The translations under genes were made by a program, and so were the position numbers. 64,000 nt of DNA from Neorhizobium sp. SHOUNA12A (GTDB lineage Bacteria; Pseudomonadota; Alphaproteobacteria; Rhizobiales; Rhizobiaceae): NCBI RefSeq assembly GCF_023006505.1, contig NZ_JALBGV010000014.1, forward strand, positions 36,800 through 100,799. Direction: 5' to 3'. The notes under the pieces were generated by a model. It worked only from the letters and a program-made list of their open reading frames with translations, was not told where the DNA came from and searched no databases. This document shows positions 1-7,608 of this stretch, in pieces; position 1 is the first letter of the stretch, and the number at the start of each line of letters is the position of its first letter.

Positions 1-918
1 TCAGCCCAGCGCCGCGCCGTTGGTCGCCAGGAAAACCGAATAAAGCGACTTGGTGGCGGTGATGAAAAGCCGATTTTTGCGCGGGCCGCCGAACGTGACG
101 TTTGCGACGGTCTGAGGCACCAGGATTTTGCCGAGAAGCTCGCCTTTCGGGGAGAAGCAATGCACGCCATCGCCGGCGCTCGTCCAGACGTTGCCCTGGA
201 CATCGACGCGGAAACCGTCGGGCAGGCCGTTGTCGAGACTGCAGAAAATCTTACCGTTGGCAAGACGCTTGCCGTCGACCACGTCGAAGACGCGGATATG
301 ACGCGGCGCGCTGACATCATGGCTGGAGGCGGAGTCGGCGATGTAGAGTTTCGTTTCGTCCGGTGAGAACGCGAGGCCGTTCGGCTGGCCGAAATCGGTG
401 ACGGTCGCCTCGAGGTCGCCGCTCACCGGATCGAGGCGATAGACGTTACGTGTATCCTGCTCCGGCTCGGCCCGGTAACCTTCATAATCGGATTTGATGC
501 CGTAGGTCGGATCGGTGAACCAGACGCTGCCGTCCGAGCGAACCACGACATCGTTCGGCGAGTTGAGCCGCTTGCCCTGATAACGGTCGGCAAGAACGGT
601 GATCGAGCCGTCGATCTCTGTCCGGATGACACGTCTGCCGCCGTGCTCGCAGGAAACCAGTCGGCCCTGCCGATCACGCGTATTGCCGTTGACGAAATTC
701 GACGGCGAACGGAAGATCGAGACGCCGCCGTCCGGCGCCCAGCGCAGCATGCGCTGGTTGGGTATGTCGCTCCAGATCAGGCAGTTCAGATCCGCAAACC
801 AGACCGGACCTTCGGCCCAGCGGCAATCGGAATAAAGCTCCTCGAGGGCCGCGCTGCCGACGATCAGCTGCCGGAAGGCTTCGTCGTGGATCTCGTAGAT
901 GGAGGTTTTCTGCGGCAT
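1..918 (-). CDS. SMP-30/gluconolactonase-family hydrolase
   Basis: Full-length 305-residue member of the SMP-30/gluconolactonase/LRE beta-propeller family, which hydrolyses sugar lactones with a bound divalent metal. The likely metal ligands are visible as E36 (in EGPVW), N180 (in QPNGLAF) and D234 (in LPDGF). The SPNDVVV strand at about 120-126 is a family hallmark. There is no signal peptide, so it should be cytoplasmic. It is the last visible gene of a sugar ABC importer operon, 24 bp after a permease, which suggests that the imported sugar is oxidised to a lactone and opened here. No strong Shine-Dalgarno precedes the ATG, so translation may depend on coupling. The actual lactone is unknown. 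Confidence 0.88.
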   Translation of the reverse strand: MPQKTSIYEIHDEAFRQLIVGSAALEELYSDCRWAEGPVWFADLNCLIWSDIPNQRMLRWAPDGGVSIFRSPSNFVNGNTRDRQGRLVSCEHGGRRVIRTEIDGSITVLADRYQGKRLNSPNDVVVRSDGSVWFTDPTYGIKSDYEGYRAEPEQDTRNVYRLDPVSGDLEATVTDFGQPNGLAFSPDETKLYIADSASSHDVSAPRHIRVFDVVDGKRLANGKIFCSLDNGLPDGFRVDVQGNVWTSAGDGVHCFSPKGELLGKILVPQTVANVTFGGPRKNRLFITATKSLYSVFLATNGAALG

Positions 919-942
919 GGGAATGTGTCCGATTGGAGTTGT

Positions 943-1890
943 TCATCGGTTGGATTGACGGCCGCCGGCAACCAGGATGACGGCGATGATGATGAGGCCG
1001 GTCAGGATGAGGCGGAACCCGGCGCCGAAGCCATAGGTATTCAACATCGACACGACAAGAAACATGAAAAGCGACGCGCCCCAGATGCCGGGGATGTTGG
1101 AGTTGCCGCCCGCGACCGCCGTTCCGCCGATCACCACGACGGCGATCGACATCAGCAAGTATTCGGACCCCATGTTCAGTGCAGCCCCGCCGGAGAAGCT
1201 CGCGAGCAGATAACCGCAGATCGAAGCCAGCACGGCACAGAGGATGTAGGTGACGAGCCGCGTGCCGTCGACCGGAATGCCGGTCATCCGGGCAGCGAAT
1301 GTGCTTTGGCCGATCGCCGAGATCCAGCGGCCATAAATGGTCTTTTTCAGCAGAACCCACGCGACGACCGAGAGGATCAGGGCGACGATCGCAATGTTGG
1401 GGATGCCGAACAGGCTTGAGGTCGTGAAGCTCGCCAGCACTTCCGGCGGTTTGATGCGTAGGCCGCGGTTCGCCCAGATGGCTGTCGATTGCACGATGAA
1501 ACTTATGGAGAGGGTCGCGATGATCGGCGGGATGCGCAGCAGTTTTATCAGCGCATAGTTGCCGATGCCGATTGCGAAACCCAGCAGGATCGACGTCAGC
1601 AGGCCGACGAGGATCATGCCATCCTGCACGTCCATCAGCTTCAGCGCCAGGGTTCCGGAAAGCGTCATCGTGGCGGGCACGGAAAGATCGATATTGCCGG
1701 GACCGAGGGTGATGACGAACATCTGGCCGATGCCGACGATGACCGAGAAGGCCGCGAAGGTTAAGGCTGCCTGCGACAAGCCAAGCGAGCTTGCGCCGCC
1801 GGTAAAAAGAACGGTGACGACCCAGACGATAACCGTGGCCGCGAAAGACCAGATCCAGGGCTTGGTAAACAAGAGGCGTGCGGCGGTCAT
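943..1890 (-). CDS. Sugar ABC transporter permease (RbsC-like), second copy
   Basis: A 315-residue inner-membrane permease of the BPD_transp_2 family (ribose/xylose/galactose-type CUT2 importers). The sequence is a run of hydrophobic helices separated by short loops, including the glycine-rich family segment around residues 215-270. Its ATG overlaps the stop of the preceding permease gene by 4 bp, a sign of translational coupling. With the neighbouring permease at 1887-2828 it probably forms a heterodimeric channel, because this operon has two different permeases and one fused ATPase. The substrate class (a pentose, polyol or similar sugar) comes from the family; the exact sugar cannot be told. 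Confidence 0.9.
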   Translation of the reverse strand: MTAARLLFTKPWIWSFAATVIVWVVTVLFTGGASSLGLSQAALTFAAFSVIVGIGQMFVITLGPGNIDLSVPATMTLSGTLALKLMDVQDGMILVGLLTSILLGFAIGIGNYALIKLLRIPPIIATLSISFIVQSTAIWANRGLRIKPPEVLASFTTSSLFGIPNIAIVALILSVVAWVLLKKTIYGRWISAIGQSTFAARMTGIPVDGTRLVTYILCAVLASICGYLLASFSGGAALNMGSEYLLMSIAVVVIGGTAVAGGNSNIPGIWGASLFMFLVVSMLNTYGFGAGFRLILTGLIIIAVILVAGGRQSNR

Positions 1891-2828
1891 CGGCCCTTCT
1901 CCCGCTTTTCCAACCGGTTCAGGAAAAGGCGAAGCGCCAGCACGACGATCAGGATCGCGCCCTGCGCACCGATCTGCCAGTCGGGCGATATGCGCATGAA
2001 GGAGAGGAAGGAGCCGGCGAGCGTGAGGGTCAATGCGCCGATAACGGCGCCGATCGGCGAGACCTTGCCGCCGACGAATTCGCCGCCGCCGAGGATGACG
2101 CCCGCGATCGACAGCAGCGTGTAGCGCAGCGCGATATTCGCATCCGCCGAGGTCGTAAGGCCGACGAGCGTGATGCCGGATAGAACGGCGAAGAAGCCGG
2201 CCAACGCATAGGTTCCGGCGCGGATGCGGATAACCGACCAGCCGGCGCGCTCGACCGAGCGGACATTGCCGCCAATGCCGCGGATCAGCACACCGACGGA
2301 GGAGCGCATGATGACGAAATGGGTGACCGCCGCGATGACGATGCTGGCGACGATCGCCATCGGCACAAAAGGAGGCCGGGAGGTCATCAGCCAGCGGGCC
2401 CAGATCGGAGCCTCGCCACCGGGAGACGGCAGCATAAGGACCGCAAGCCCGCCCCAGACGAAGCTCATACCGAGCGTCACGACGATCGAGGGTAATTCTC
2501 GAACATGGATGACAACGCCGATCACGGCATAGGCCGCAATGGCGCCCAGGAAAATCAACACGCCGATTGCCGGGGACGCCTGCAGGAACGTCGCCGTCAC
2601 GCAGGCGCAGAAGCTGACGAAGGCGCCCATCGACAGGTCGAGATCGTTAACCGCCATGATCAGCATTTGCGCCACCGTCGCGAGCGCGATCGGCACGGCG
2701 AGATTGAAGAGCAGGTTGAGGCCTGTATAGCTCATGGCGCGCGGCTGCATGTAGAAGACGGCGGCGAGCAGCAGCGCCAGCGACGCGGCAGGGATGATAA
2801 GGCGGATCGTGCCGGAGGATATCTTCAT
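1887..2828 (-). CDS. Sugar ABC transporter permease (RbsC-like), first copy
   Basis: A 313-residue BPD_transp_2 permease starting [11 protein letters not shown] chose this ATG because it overlaps the stop of the ATPase gene by 4 bp (ATGA) and begins directly before the first membrane helix. A longer open frame exists upstream but is arginine-rich shadow sequence of the ATPase gene. The hydrophobic segments and the conserved [12 protein letters not shown] stretch (about 73-84) match RbsC-type permeases. It partners the adjacent permease at 943-1890 and the ATPase at 2825-4288 in sugar uptake across the inner membrane. Confidence 0.9.
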   Translation of the reverse strand: MKISSGTIRLIIPAASLALLLAAVFYMQPRAMSYTGLNLLFNLAVPIALATVAQMLIMAVNDLDLSMGAFVSFCACVTATFLQASPAIGVLIFLGAIAAYAVIGVVIHVRELPSIVVTLGMSFVWGGLAVLMLPSPGGEAPIWARWLMTSRPPFVPMAIVASIVIAAVTHFVIMRSSVGVLIRGIGGNVRSVERAGWSVIRIRAGTYALAGFFAVLSGITLVGLTTSADANIALRYTLLSIAGVILGGGEFVGGKVSPIGAVIGALTLTLAGSFLSFMRISPDWQIGAQGAILIVVLALRLFLNRLEKREKGR

Positions 2829-4288
2829 GCCGCCTCGCCTGCGCTGAAGGAAGCCTCGAGCACGTTTTTCTCGGTGATCTCGTCGCCCGCGAGTTCCGCG
2901 ACGATGGCGCCTTCTCGAAAAACGTAGACCCGGTCGCAGAGGCGAATTTCGTCCATTTCCGTCGAATACCATATGAAGGTGCGGCCGGTGGCAGCCTCAG
3001 AGCGCAGAATGTCATAGACTTCCTGCTTGGTGCCGACATCGACGCCGCGCATCGGATCGTCCATCAGCACGATCCTCGCGGTCGTCGCCAATGCACGGGC
3101 GAACAGCACTTTTTGCTGATTGCCGCCGGAAAGCGACAGGATGCGGTTTTCCATATCCGGCGTACGGATCTCGATACGCTTCTTCCAGCCGTTGCCGAGC
3201 ACGCCTTCGCGGTCATGGTCCACGATGCTCCGGGAAGAAATATCACCAAGCGAGGCGATGCTGAGATTGTTCAGGATGCTCCAGAGCGGGAATATTCCGT
3301 TCAGGCTGCGGTCGCCTGCAACGAAGGCGATGTCCTTCCGGCGTGCCGGCCACCAGTTGCTGTTGCGCGAGAGATAGAGATCAAGAAGCGTTTCCGTCTG
3401 GCCATGTCCTGCGAGACCGGCAAGACCGATCATCTCGCCGCGATGGGCTTGAAAGGCAAGACCGTGACCCCGTCGCGGCGGCATGGCAAGCACCGGCGCA
3501 CCATCACGCTTGTCCACCGCGCGCTGCCATTCCTGCTCGCGTACCACGTTGCCCATGGCTTCGACGAGGCTACGGGTACTGAACTCCGAAGCGGAGCGGT
3601 CGGCGACGACGCGGCCGTCCTTCATCACCACGATGCGGTCCGAGGTGGAGAGGATTTCGCCGAGGATATGCGAGATCAGCAGCACAGATCCCCCTTCCCC
3701 GACGAACTTCCGAATATAGGCCATGAGCTGCGCCGCCAGCCCTGCGTCGAGCGAAGAGGTCGGCTCGTCGAGAATGACGAGCTTTGGCTTTTCGTTCAGG
3801 CCGGCGAAGCTGATGGCGATCTCGACCATCTGTCGCTCGGCGATCGAAAGGTCGTCGATCGTGCTGTCGCAATCGATGCCGTGGCCGGGGAAAATTTCCC
3901 CCAATTGCTGTTTGACGAGGGCGACTGCCCTGGTGCGCCAGTTCCAGCCGGCGAGTTCCGCGTGCATGACGCGGGCGTTCTCGTTGACGGTAAGGTTGGG
4001 GCAGAGCGACAATTCCTGGAAGACGCAGCGAACGCCTTTGGCTCGCGCAGTCGAGATGCCATGTTGGGCCGTAGCACCGCCATAGCTGACTTCGCCCGCA
4101 TGCGGGTTCAGGCTGCCGTTGATAACGTTGACGATGGTGGACTTGCCGGCGCCGTTGTGGCCCACGAGGCCAACGCATTCCCCGCAGTGGATGACGAGAT
4201 CCGCTCCGTCCAGCGCCTTGACGGCGCCGAAGGTCACCTTGACGCCGCGCGCCGCGACCATCTCTCGTCTTGCTGTTATTTCATTCAT
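2825..4288 (-). CDS. Sugar ABC transporter ATP-binding protein (RbsA-like, two NBDs)
   Basis: A 487-residue fused double nucleotide-binding protein of the CUT2 sugar importers. Domain 1 has Walker [10 protein letters not shown] (43-51), a non-canonical signature LSIAERQ (147-153) and Walker B LVILDEP (170-176). Domain 2 has a clear LSGGNQQ signature and [11 protein letters not shown], but no canonical Walker A (GLAGHGQTE in its place); a degenerate second site is common in RbsA/MglA proteins and is not by itself a defect. The start MNEITARR was preferred over an in-frame ATG 45 bp upstream because it begins right at the domain. It lies between the binding-protein gene and the two permease genes. 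Confidence 0.92.
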   Translation of the reverse strand: MNEITARREMVAARGVKVTFGAVKALDGADLVIHCGECVGLVGHNGAGKSTIVNVINGSLNPHAGEVSYGGATAQHGISTARAKGVRCVFQELSLCPNLTVNENARVMHAELAGWNWRTRAVALVKQQLGEIFPGHGIDCDSTIDDLSIAERQMVEIAISFAGLNEKPKLVILDEPTSSLDAGLAAQLMAYIRKFVGEGGSVLLISHILGEILSTSDRIVVMKDGRVVADRSASEFSTRSLVEAMGNVVREQEWQRAVDKRDGAPVLAMPPRRGHGLAFQAHRGEMIGLAGLAGHGQTETLLDLYLSRNSNWWPARRKDIAFVAGDRSLNGIFPLWSILNNLSIASLGDISSRSIVDHDREGVLGNGWKKRIEIRTPDMENRILSLSGGNQQKVLFARALATTARIVLMDDPMRGVDVGTKQEVYDILRSEAATGRTFIWYSTEMDEIRLCDRVYVFREGAIVAELAGDEITEKNVLEASFSAGEAA

Positions 4289-4328
4289 GCGGAACACGTC
4301 ATCGATGATCTGGGCAGGGCAATGCGGA

Positions 4329-4354
4329 GGCACGGCACCTGCTGGCGCCGTGCC
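4329..4354 (-). terminator. Intra-operon stem-loop after the binding-protein gene
   Basis: Eight-bp perfect stem GGCACGGC / GCCGTGCC with a 10-nt loop, in the 87-bp gap between the sugar-binding protein gene and the ATPase gene. There is no good T-run in the direction of transcription. Such stem-loops commonly protect the upstream mRNA end or reduce read-through so that the binding protein is made in excess. The role is inferred; only the inverted repeat is seen. Confidence 0.4.
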
Positions 4355-4375
4355 CTGTTGTGTGGGAGGATCAGC

Positions 4376-5392
4376 TCACTTGGCGCTGCTGATGACTTTC
4401 TGGGCGTCTTCCAGCGAATATTCGACATTGGCGACGCCGCCCTTTTGGGTACTGGCGAGGTTCGTTTCGAGATTGGCCTGGTCGATGCGCAGGAAAGGAA
4501 CAACCAGGTCCTTCTTCACCTGCTTGCCGTCAAGGATCTGCTGCGCCACCCAGAAGGCGAGCGTCGAGACGCCGGGCGCGATCGAGACCGACATGGTCTC
4601 GTAGCCGTTCTTGTCTTTCTGCTGTTTCCACCAGACGAGTTCGTCCTCGCGGTTGCCCATAACGATGGTGGGGGTCGGTCGGTTCGCTGCGGCGAAGGCC
4701 TGTGCCGCACCATAACCGTCGCCACCCTGGGTCACGACTGCCGTGATTTCCGGCAGGCTCGGAAGGATGCCCGCGACTGCGCGTTGCGCGACATCCTGAG
4801 CCCAGTCGCCGTTGACGGCACCGACGATCTTGAACTGCGGGTTTTTCTGAGCGCCCGCCTGGATGCCAGCGTGGATTTCATCGTCGACCGAAACGCCGGC
4901 GAGGCCTCGGATCTCCAGAAGGTTCCCACCCTTCGGCATCTTCTTGGCGAGGTATTCGACCTGGCTTTCGCCCATCCCCTTGAAGTCGACCGCGATGCGC
5001 CAGGCGCAAGGTTCGGTTACGATGCCGTCGAACGAGACGACCGTGATACCGGCGTTGCAGGCCTCCTTGATGGCGCCGTTGAGGGCGGTCGGCGAGGCGG
5101 CATTGATGACGATCGCATCATAGCCCTGCAGGATCATGTTCTGGATCTGCGCGGCCTGCTCGGTCGCCTGATTTTCTGCGGTCGTGAACGGATCGGCAGC
5201 GGCGACGATCTTCTTTGCGACGGCGTCCTTGGTGATCTTGTCCCAGCTGGTCAGCATCGCCTGCCGCCAGGAATTGCCGGCATAGTTGTTGGAAAGGGCA
5301 ATCTTCTTGCCCGAAGTTTCGGCCAGGGCAGAGAACGGCCCGGCAACGCAAGCGATAGCGACAGATGCGAAAAGCATCTTTCTGATGATCAT
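4376..5392 (-). CDS. Sugar ABC transporter substrate-binding protein (periplasmic)
   Basis: A 338-residue periplasmic binding protein of the Peripla_BP_4 (RbsB/XylF-like) family. It starts MIIRKMLFAS with a Sec signal peptide ending ALA|ET (cleavage after about residue 24). A strong Shine-Dalgarno GGGAGGAAA lies just before the ATG. The open frame continues almost 900 bp further upstream, but that part is antisense to the histidine kinase gene and was excluded. It is the first gene of the operon that continues with the ATPase, two permeases and SMP-30 protein. It is divergent from the two-component genes at 5633-7584, which probably control it. The sugar ligand is unknown. Confidence 0.92.
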   Translation of the reverse strand: MIIRKMLFASVAIACVAGPFSALAETSGKKIALSNNYAGNSWRQAMLTSWDKITKDAVAKKIVAAADPFTTAENQATEQAAQIQNMILQGYDAIVINAASPTALNGAIKEACNAGITVVSFDGIVTEPCAWRIAVDFKGMGESQVEYLAKKMPKGGNLLEIRGLAGVSVDDEIHAGIQAGAQKNPQFKIVGAVNGDWAQDVAQRAVAGILPSLPEITAVVTQGGDGYGAAQAFAAANRPTPTIVMGNREDELVWWKQQKDKNGYETMSVSIAPGVSTLAFWVAQQILDGKQVKKDLVVPFLRIDQANLETNLASTQKGGVANVEYSLEDAQKVISSAK

Positions 5393-5514
5393 GATTTCCT
5401 CCCTAGAGTTCCCAACGGGGTTCTCCTCGGGCCGCTCCTCAACGGTGGCCGAAGATAGTGTTTGCGCTGAGCCCCGTTTGCTCAGTAGGAGGAGAATGGA
5501 GGAGAAATCAGATG

Positions 5515-5532
5515 TTGTATAGGCGCATACAA
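5515..5532. promoter_or_regulatory. Candidate operator: inverted repeat TTGTAT-N6-ATACAA
   Basis: Perfect 6-bp inverted repeat with a 6-nt spacer in the 240-bp divergent region between the sugar-binding protein gene and the histidine kinase gene. The placement suits a regulator controlling one or both directions; which protein binds is not known. Confidence 0.35.
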
Positions 5533-5542
5533 GCAACCTTTC

Positions 5543-5577
5543 TGCGGGTGCTCGCGCAAAATATGCGGGTTCCCGCA
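5543..5577. promoter_or_regulatory. Candidate response-regulator sites: TGCGGGT repeated 21 bp apart
   Basis: TGCGGGT occurs at 5543-5549 and 5564-5570, exactly 21 bp (two helical turns) apart. The second copy extends into the palindrome TGCGGGTTCCCGCA (5564-5577), and the first is followed by a related GCGCA half. Helically phased repeats in the divergent promoter region are what a LuxR-type response regulator such as the product of 6868-7584 would be expected to use. The binding protein is an inference. Confidence 0.4.
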
Positions 5578-5632
5578 AGACAAGAACCACAACGAAGCGT
5601 CTAATGGTTTCAAGGACTGGAGGAGGTCCGTC

Positions 5633-6871
5633 ATGCTCAATCGGGCGCGAAACGCGTTGTTCGACCGCTATCTCGGCATCTCCCGGCTTCTTGCCGGCCA
5701 GCTCGATTTTAATGCTATCATCCAGGCGGTGGCCGCCGAGATCAGCCACATCATTCCGCACGACCATCTCGACGTCTGCATCAAGATGGTGGATGGCAAA
5801 TACCACATCGCTTACGAAAGCGGACTTGCGACTGCCTGGAGCCAGCAGCCGCCGGCGCTCTTGACCGGCAGCCCGATCCGCACGCTTTTGGCCGGAGAGG
5901 TGGATTTCCTTTTGTCGCCCGATGCCTGTGCCGACCCGCGCTTCCATTTCGAAGGCGCCTTTTCGAGCCCGATTATCGCGCTTTCCTTGAGGAGCAGGCT
6001 GCATGTGCCGCTCAAGGTCCAAGGAGATATCATAGGTGCCTTGAGCTGTTCCAGCCATGAACGTGACAGCTATTCGATGGAGGATGTCGAGAACGCCCGT
6101 TCGATCGCCGACCTCTTGGCACCCTATTTCTTTGCATTGAGGGCGGCCGAACAGGCCAAGCGCTCGGCGATCGTCGAGACGGAGGCACGTGCCCGCGAGG
6201 AGGGGCTGCGGCTGGGGGCGCTGAAACTGACGGAGGCGCTGGAGGCCGAACGCCAGAGGATCGGCATGGACCTGCACGACCAGACGCTTGCCGACCTGAC
6301 GCGGCTCTCACGGCGCATGGAGCGGCTGTCGAGGCTTGCGGACATGCATGGCGATGCGCTCGAACCGCTCTGCCGCACCCTGCAGCAATGCATGCACGAT
6401 CTTCGTGAGATCATCGAGGAGGCCAAACCGACCGTGCTGCAGCTGTTCGGCGTGGCGGAGGCGATCGAGAACCATCTCGAACGCTCGGTGCGCGAAAGCG
6501 GGCAGCCAATCGAATGGCGGATGATTGACGAAAGCGACGGAGCACTTGTTGACCTCGACCAAACCGTGGCGACGGCCCTGTTCCGCATCGTCCAGGAAGC
6601 CGTCAACAACGCCATCAGGCACGGCCAGCCGAAAACCATCCTGGTGCGTCTTGCGAGCCGCAAGCGGATGCTTTCGATCGAGGTGGACGACGACGGCAAT
6701 GGCATTTGCAGCCCGCAGGACAAGGCGGGCCATGGGATCGACAACATGAAGACACGGTCGCGGCTCATCTCCGCGCGGTTCGAGATGGCCGGTCATGCCG
6801 ACCGTCGCGGCACATCCGTGAAGGTCACCCTGCCCGTCGGGCCGAAGCGCCTGGTGGAGCCATTGTCATGA
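5633..6871 (+). CDS. Soluble sensor histidine kinase, GAF + HisKA_3 + HATPase
   Basis: A 412-residue NarL-class histidine kinase without membrane helices. Residues about 25-165 form a GAF-like sensor domain. The dimerisation/phosphoacceptor region contains ERQRIGMDLHDQT with the phospho-accepting H215. The ATP-binding domain shows the N-box EAVNNAIRH (about 322-330), DDDGNGI (about 352) and a GHGIDNM G-box. A good Shine-Dalgarno (GGAGGAGG) precedes the ATG. Its stop overlaps the start of the response regulator (ATGA). A cytoplasmic GAF sensor suggests that it senses an intracellular metabolite, perhaps a product of the divergent sugar pathway. The ligand is unknown. Confidence 0.9.
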   Translation: MLNRARNALFDRYLGISRLLAGQLDFNAIIQAVAAEISHIIPHDHLDVCIKMVDGKYHIAYESGLATAWSQQPPALLTGSPIRTLLAGEVDFLLSPDACADPRFHFEGAFSSPIIALSLRSRLHVPLKVQGDIIGALSCSSHERDSYSMEDVENARSIADLLAPYFFALRAAEQAKRSAIVETEARAREEGLRLGALKLTEALEAERQRIGMDLHDQTLADLTRLSRRMERLSRLADMHGDALEPLCRTLQQCMHDLREIIEEAKPTVLQLFGVAEAIENHLERSVRESGQPIEWRMIDESDGALVDLDQTVATALFRIVQEAVNNAIRHGQPKTILVRLASRKRMLSIEVDDDGNGICSPQDKAGHGIDNMKTRSRLISARFEMAGHADRRGTSVKVTLPVGPKRLVEPLS

Positions 6872-7584
6872 GGGTCCTGATCATCGAGGACGACCCGCTG
6901 CACCGGTCCTATCTGCACGAGGCGGTGCGGGCCGCATTGCCGGAATGCGACACGGTCCTGGAGGCGGAAAACGGCCATGCCGGTGAGGTGCAGGCGCGCC
7001 AATCGCGGGCCGAGCATGTGGTCATGGACCTGCAGATGAGCGAGCGAAACGGCATCGAGGCGGCCCGCACCATCTGGCGCGAGCGGCCGGACACCAAGAT
7101 CCTGTTCTGGTCGAACTATTCCGATGAAGCCTATGTCCGCGGGGTGGCACGCATCGTTCCGGAAGGTGCGACCTATGGGTATGTGCTGAAATCAACCTCC
7201 GACGAGCGGCTGAAGCTGGCGCTGCGCGGCGTCTTCATGGAGTCGCAATGCGTTATCGACCGCGAGGTGCGTGGCATCCAGCAGAAGAGCCTCGGCAATG
7301 CGCATGGTTTAAGCGATGCGGAATACGAAATCCTGGTGGATGTGGCGCTCGGCCTGACCGATAAAGCGATCTCCCAGCGCAAAAGGCTCTCGCTGCGGAG
7401 CGTCCAGAACCGTCTCCAGCAGCTTTATGAAAAGCTGGATGTGTACGAAGTGCCGGGCGACGGACCGGAGGGCTGGTACAATCTCCGCATGCGGGCCGTT
7501 GCCGTGGCGCTGCTTCGTAAGGTGCTGAACGCCAGCGCGCTCGAAAGGGCCGAACGCGAATTGCGCAATTCAGGCGGGAATTAA
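6868..7584 (+). CDS. Response regulator, receiver + LuxR-type HTH
   Basis: A 238-residue response regulator. The receiver domain (1-125) has acidic residues E7, D8 and D9, phosphoacceptor D54 in VVMDLQMSE and a K in YVLKS. The C-terminal half contains a LuxR/GerE-like helix-turn-helix (LSDAEYEILVDVALGLTDKAI, then SVQNRLQQLYEKL). After that comes an unusual insertion (YEVPGDGPEGWYNLR) before the final helix, so the output domain is somewhat divergent. The ATG overlaps the kinase stop by 4 bp. It is the likely cognate partner of the kinase at 5633-6871 and a likely regulator of the divergent sugar ABC operon. Confidence 0.88.
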   Translation: MRVLIIEDDPLHRSYLHEAVRAALPECDTVLEAENGHAGEVQARQSRAEHVVMDLQMSERNGIEAARTIWRERPDTKILFWSNYSDEAYVRGVARIVPEGATYGYVLKSTSDERLKLALRGVFMESQCVIDREVRGIQQKSLGNAHGLSDAEYEILVDVALGLTDKAISQRKRLSLRSVQNRLQQLYEKLDVYEVPGDGPEGWYNLRMRAVAVALLRKVLNASALERAERELRNSGGN

Positions 7585-7590
7585 GTGGCG

Positions 7591-7608
7591 AGGCGGCGGC
7601 CCGCCTTT
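7591..7608 (+). terminator. Short hairpin between convergent genes
   Basis: AGGCGG-CGGC-CCGCCT hairpin followed by TT, in the 23-bp gap between the convergent response regulator and protease genes. Short but GC-rich; a plausible terminator for the two-component operon. Confidence 0.35.

Noticed and set aside
2825..4288. Missing Walker A in the second ATPase domain as a defect
   Set aside because: RbsA/MglA-type ATPases normally have a degenerate second nucleotide site, so this is not a sign of inactivation.
3113..5458. A 781-codon open frame on the plus strand opposite the sugar ABC genes
   Set aside because: It is antisense to the ATPase and binding-protein genes, which have clear motifs and ribosome sites. 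Long antisense frames are common in GC-rich DNA.
5393..6277. Upstream extension of the sugar-binding protein frame
   Set aside because: The extension runs antisense through the promoter and histidine kinase gene; the signal peptide and GGGAGGAAA site fix the start at 5392.
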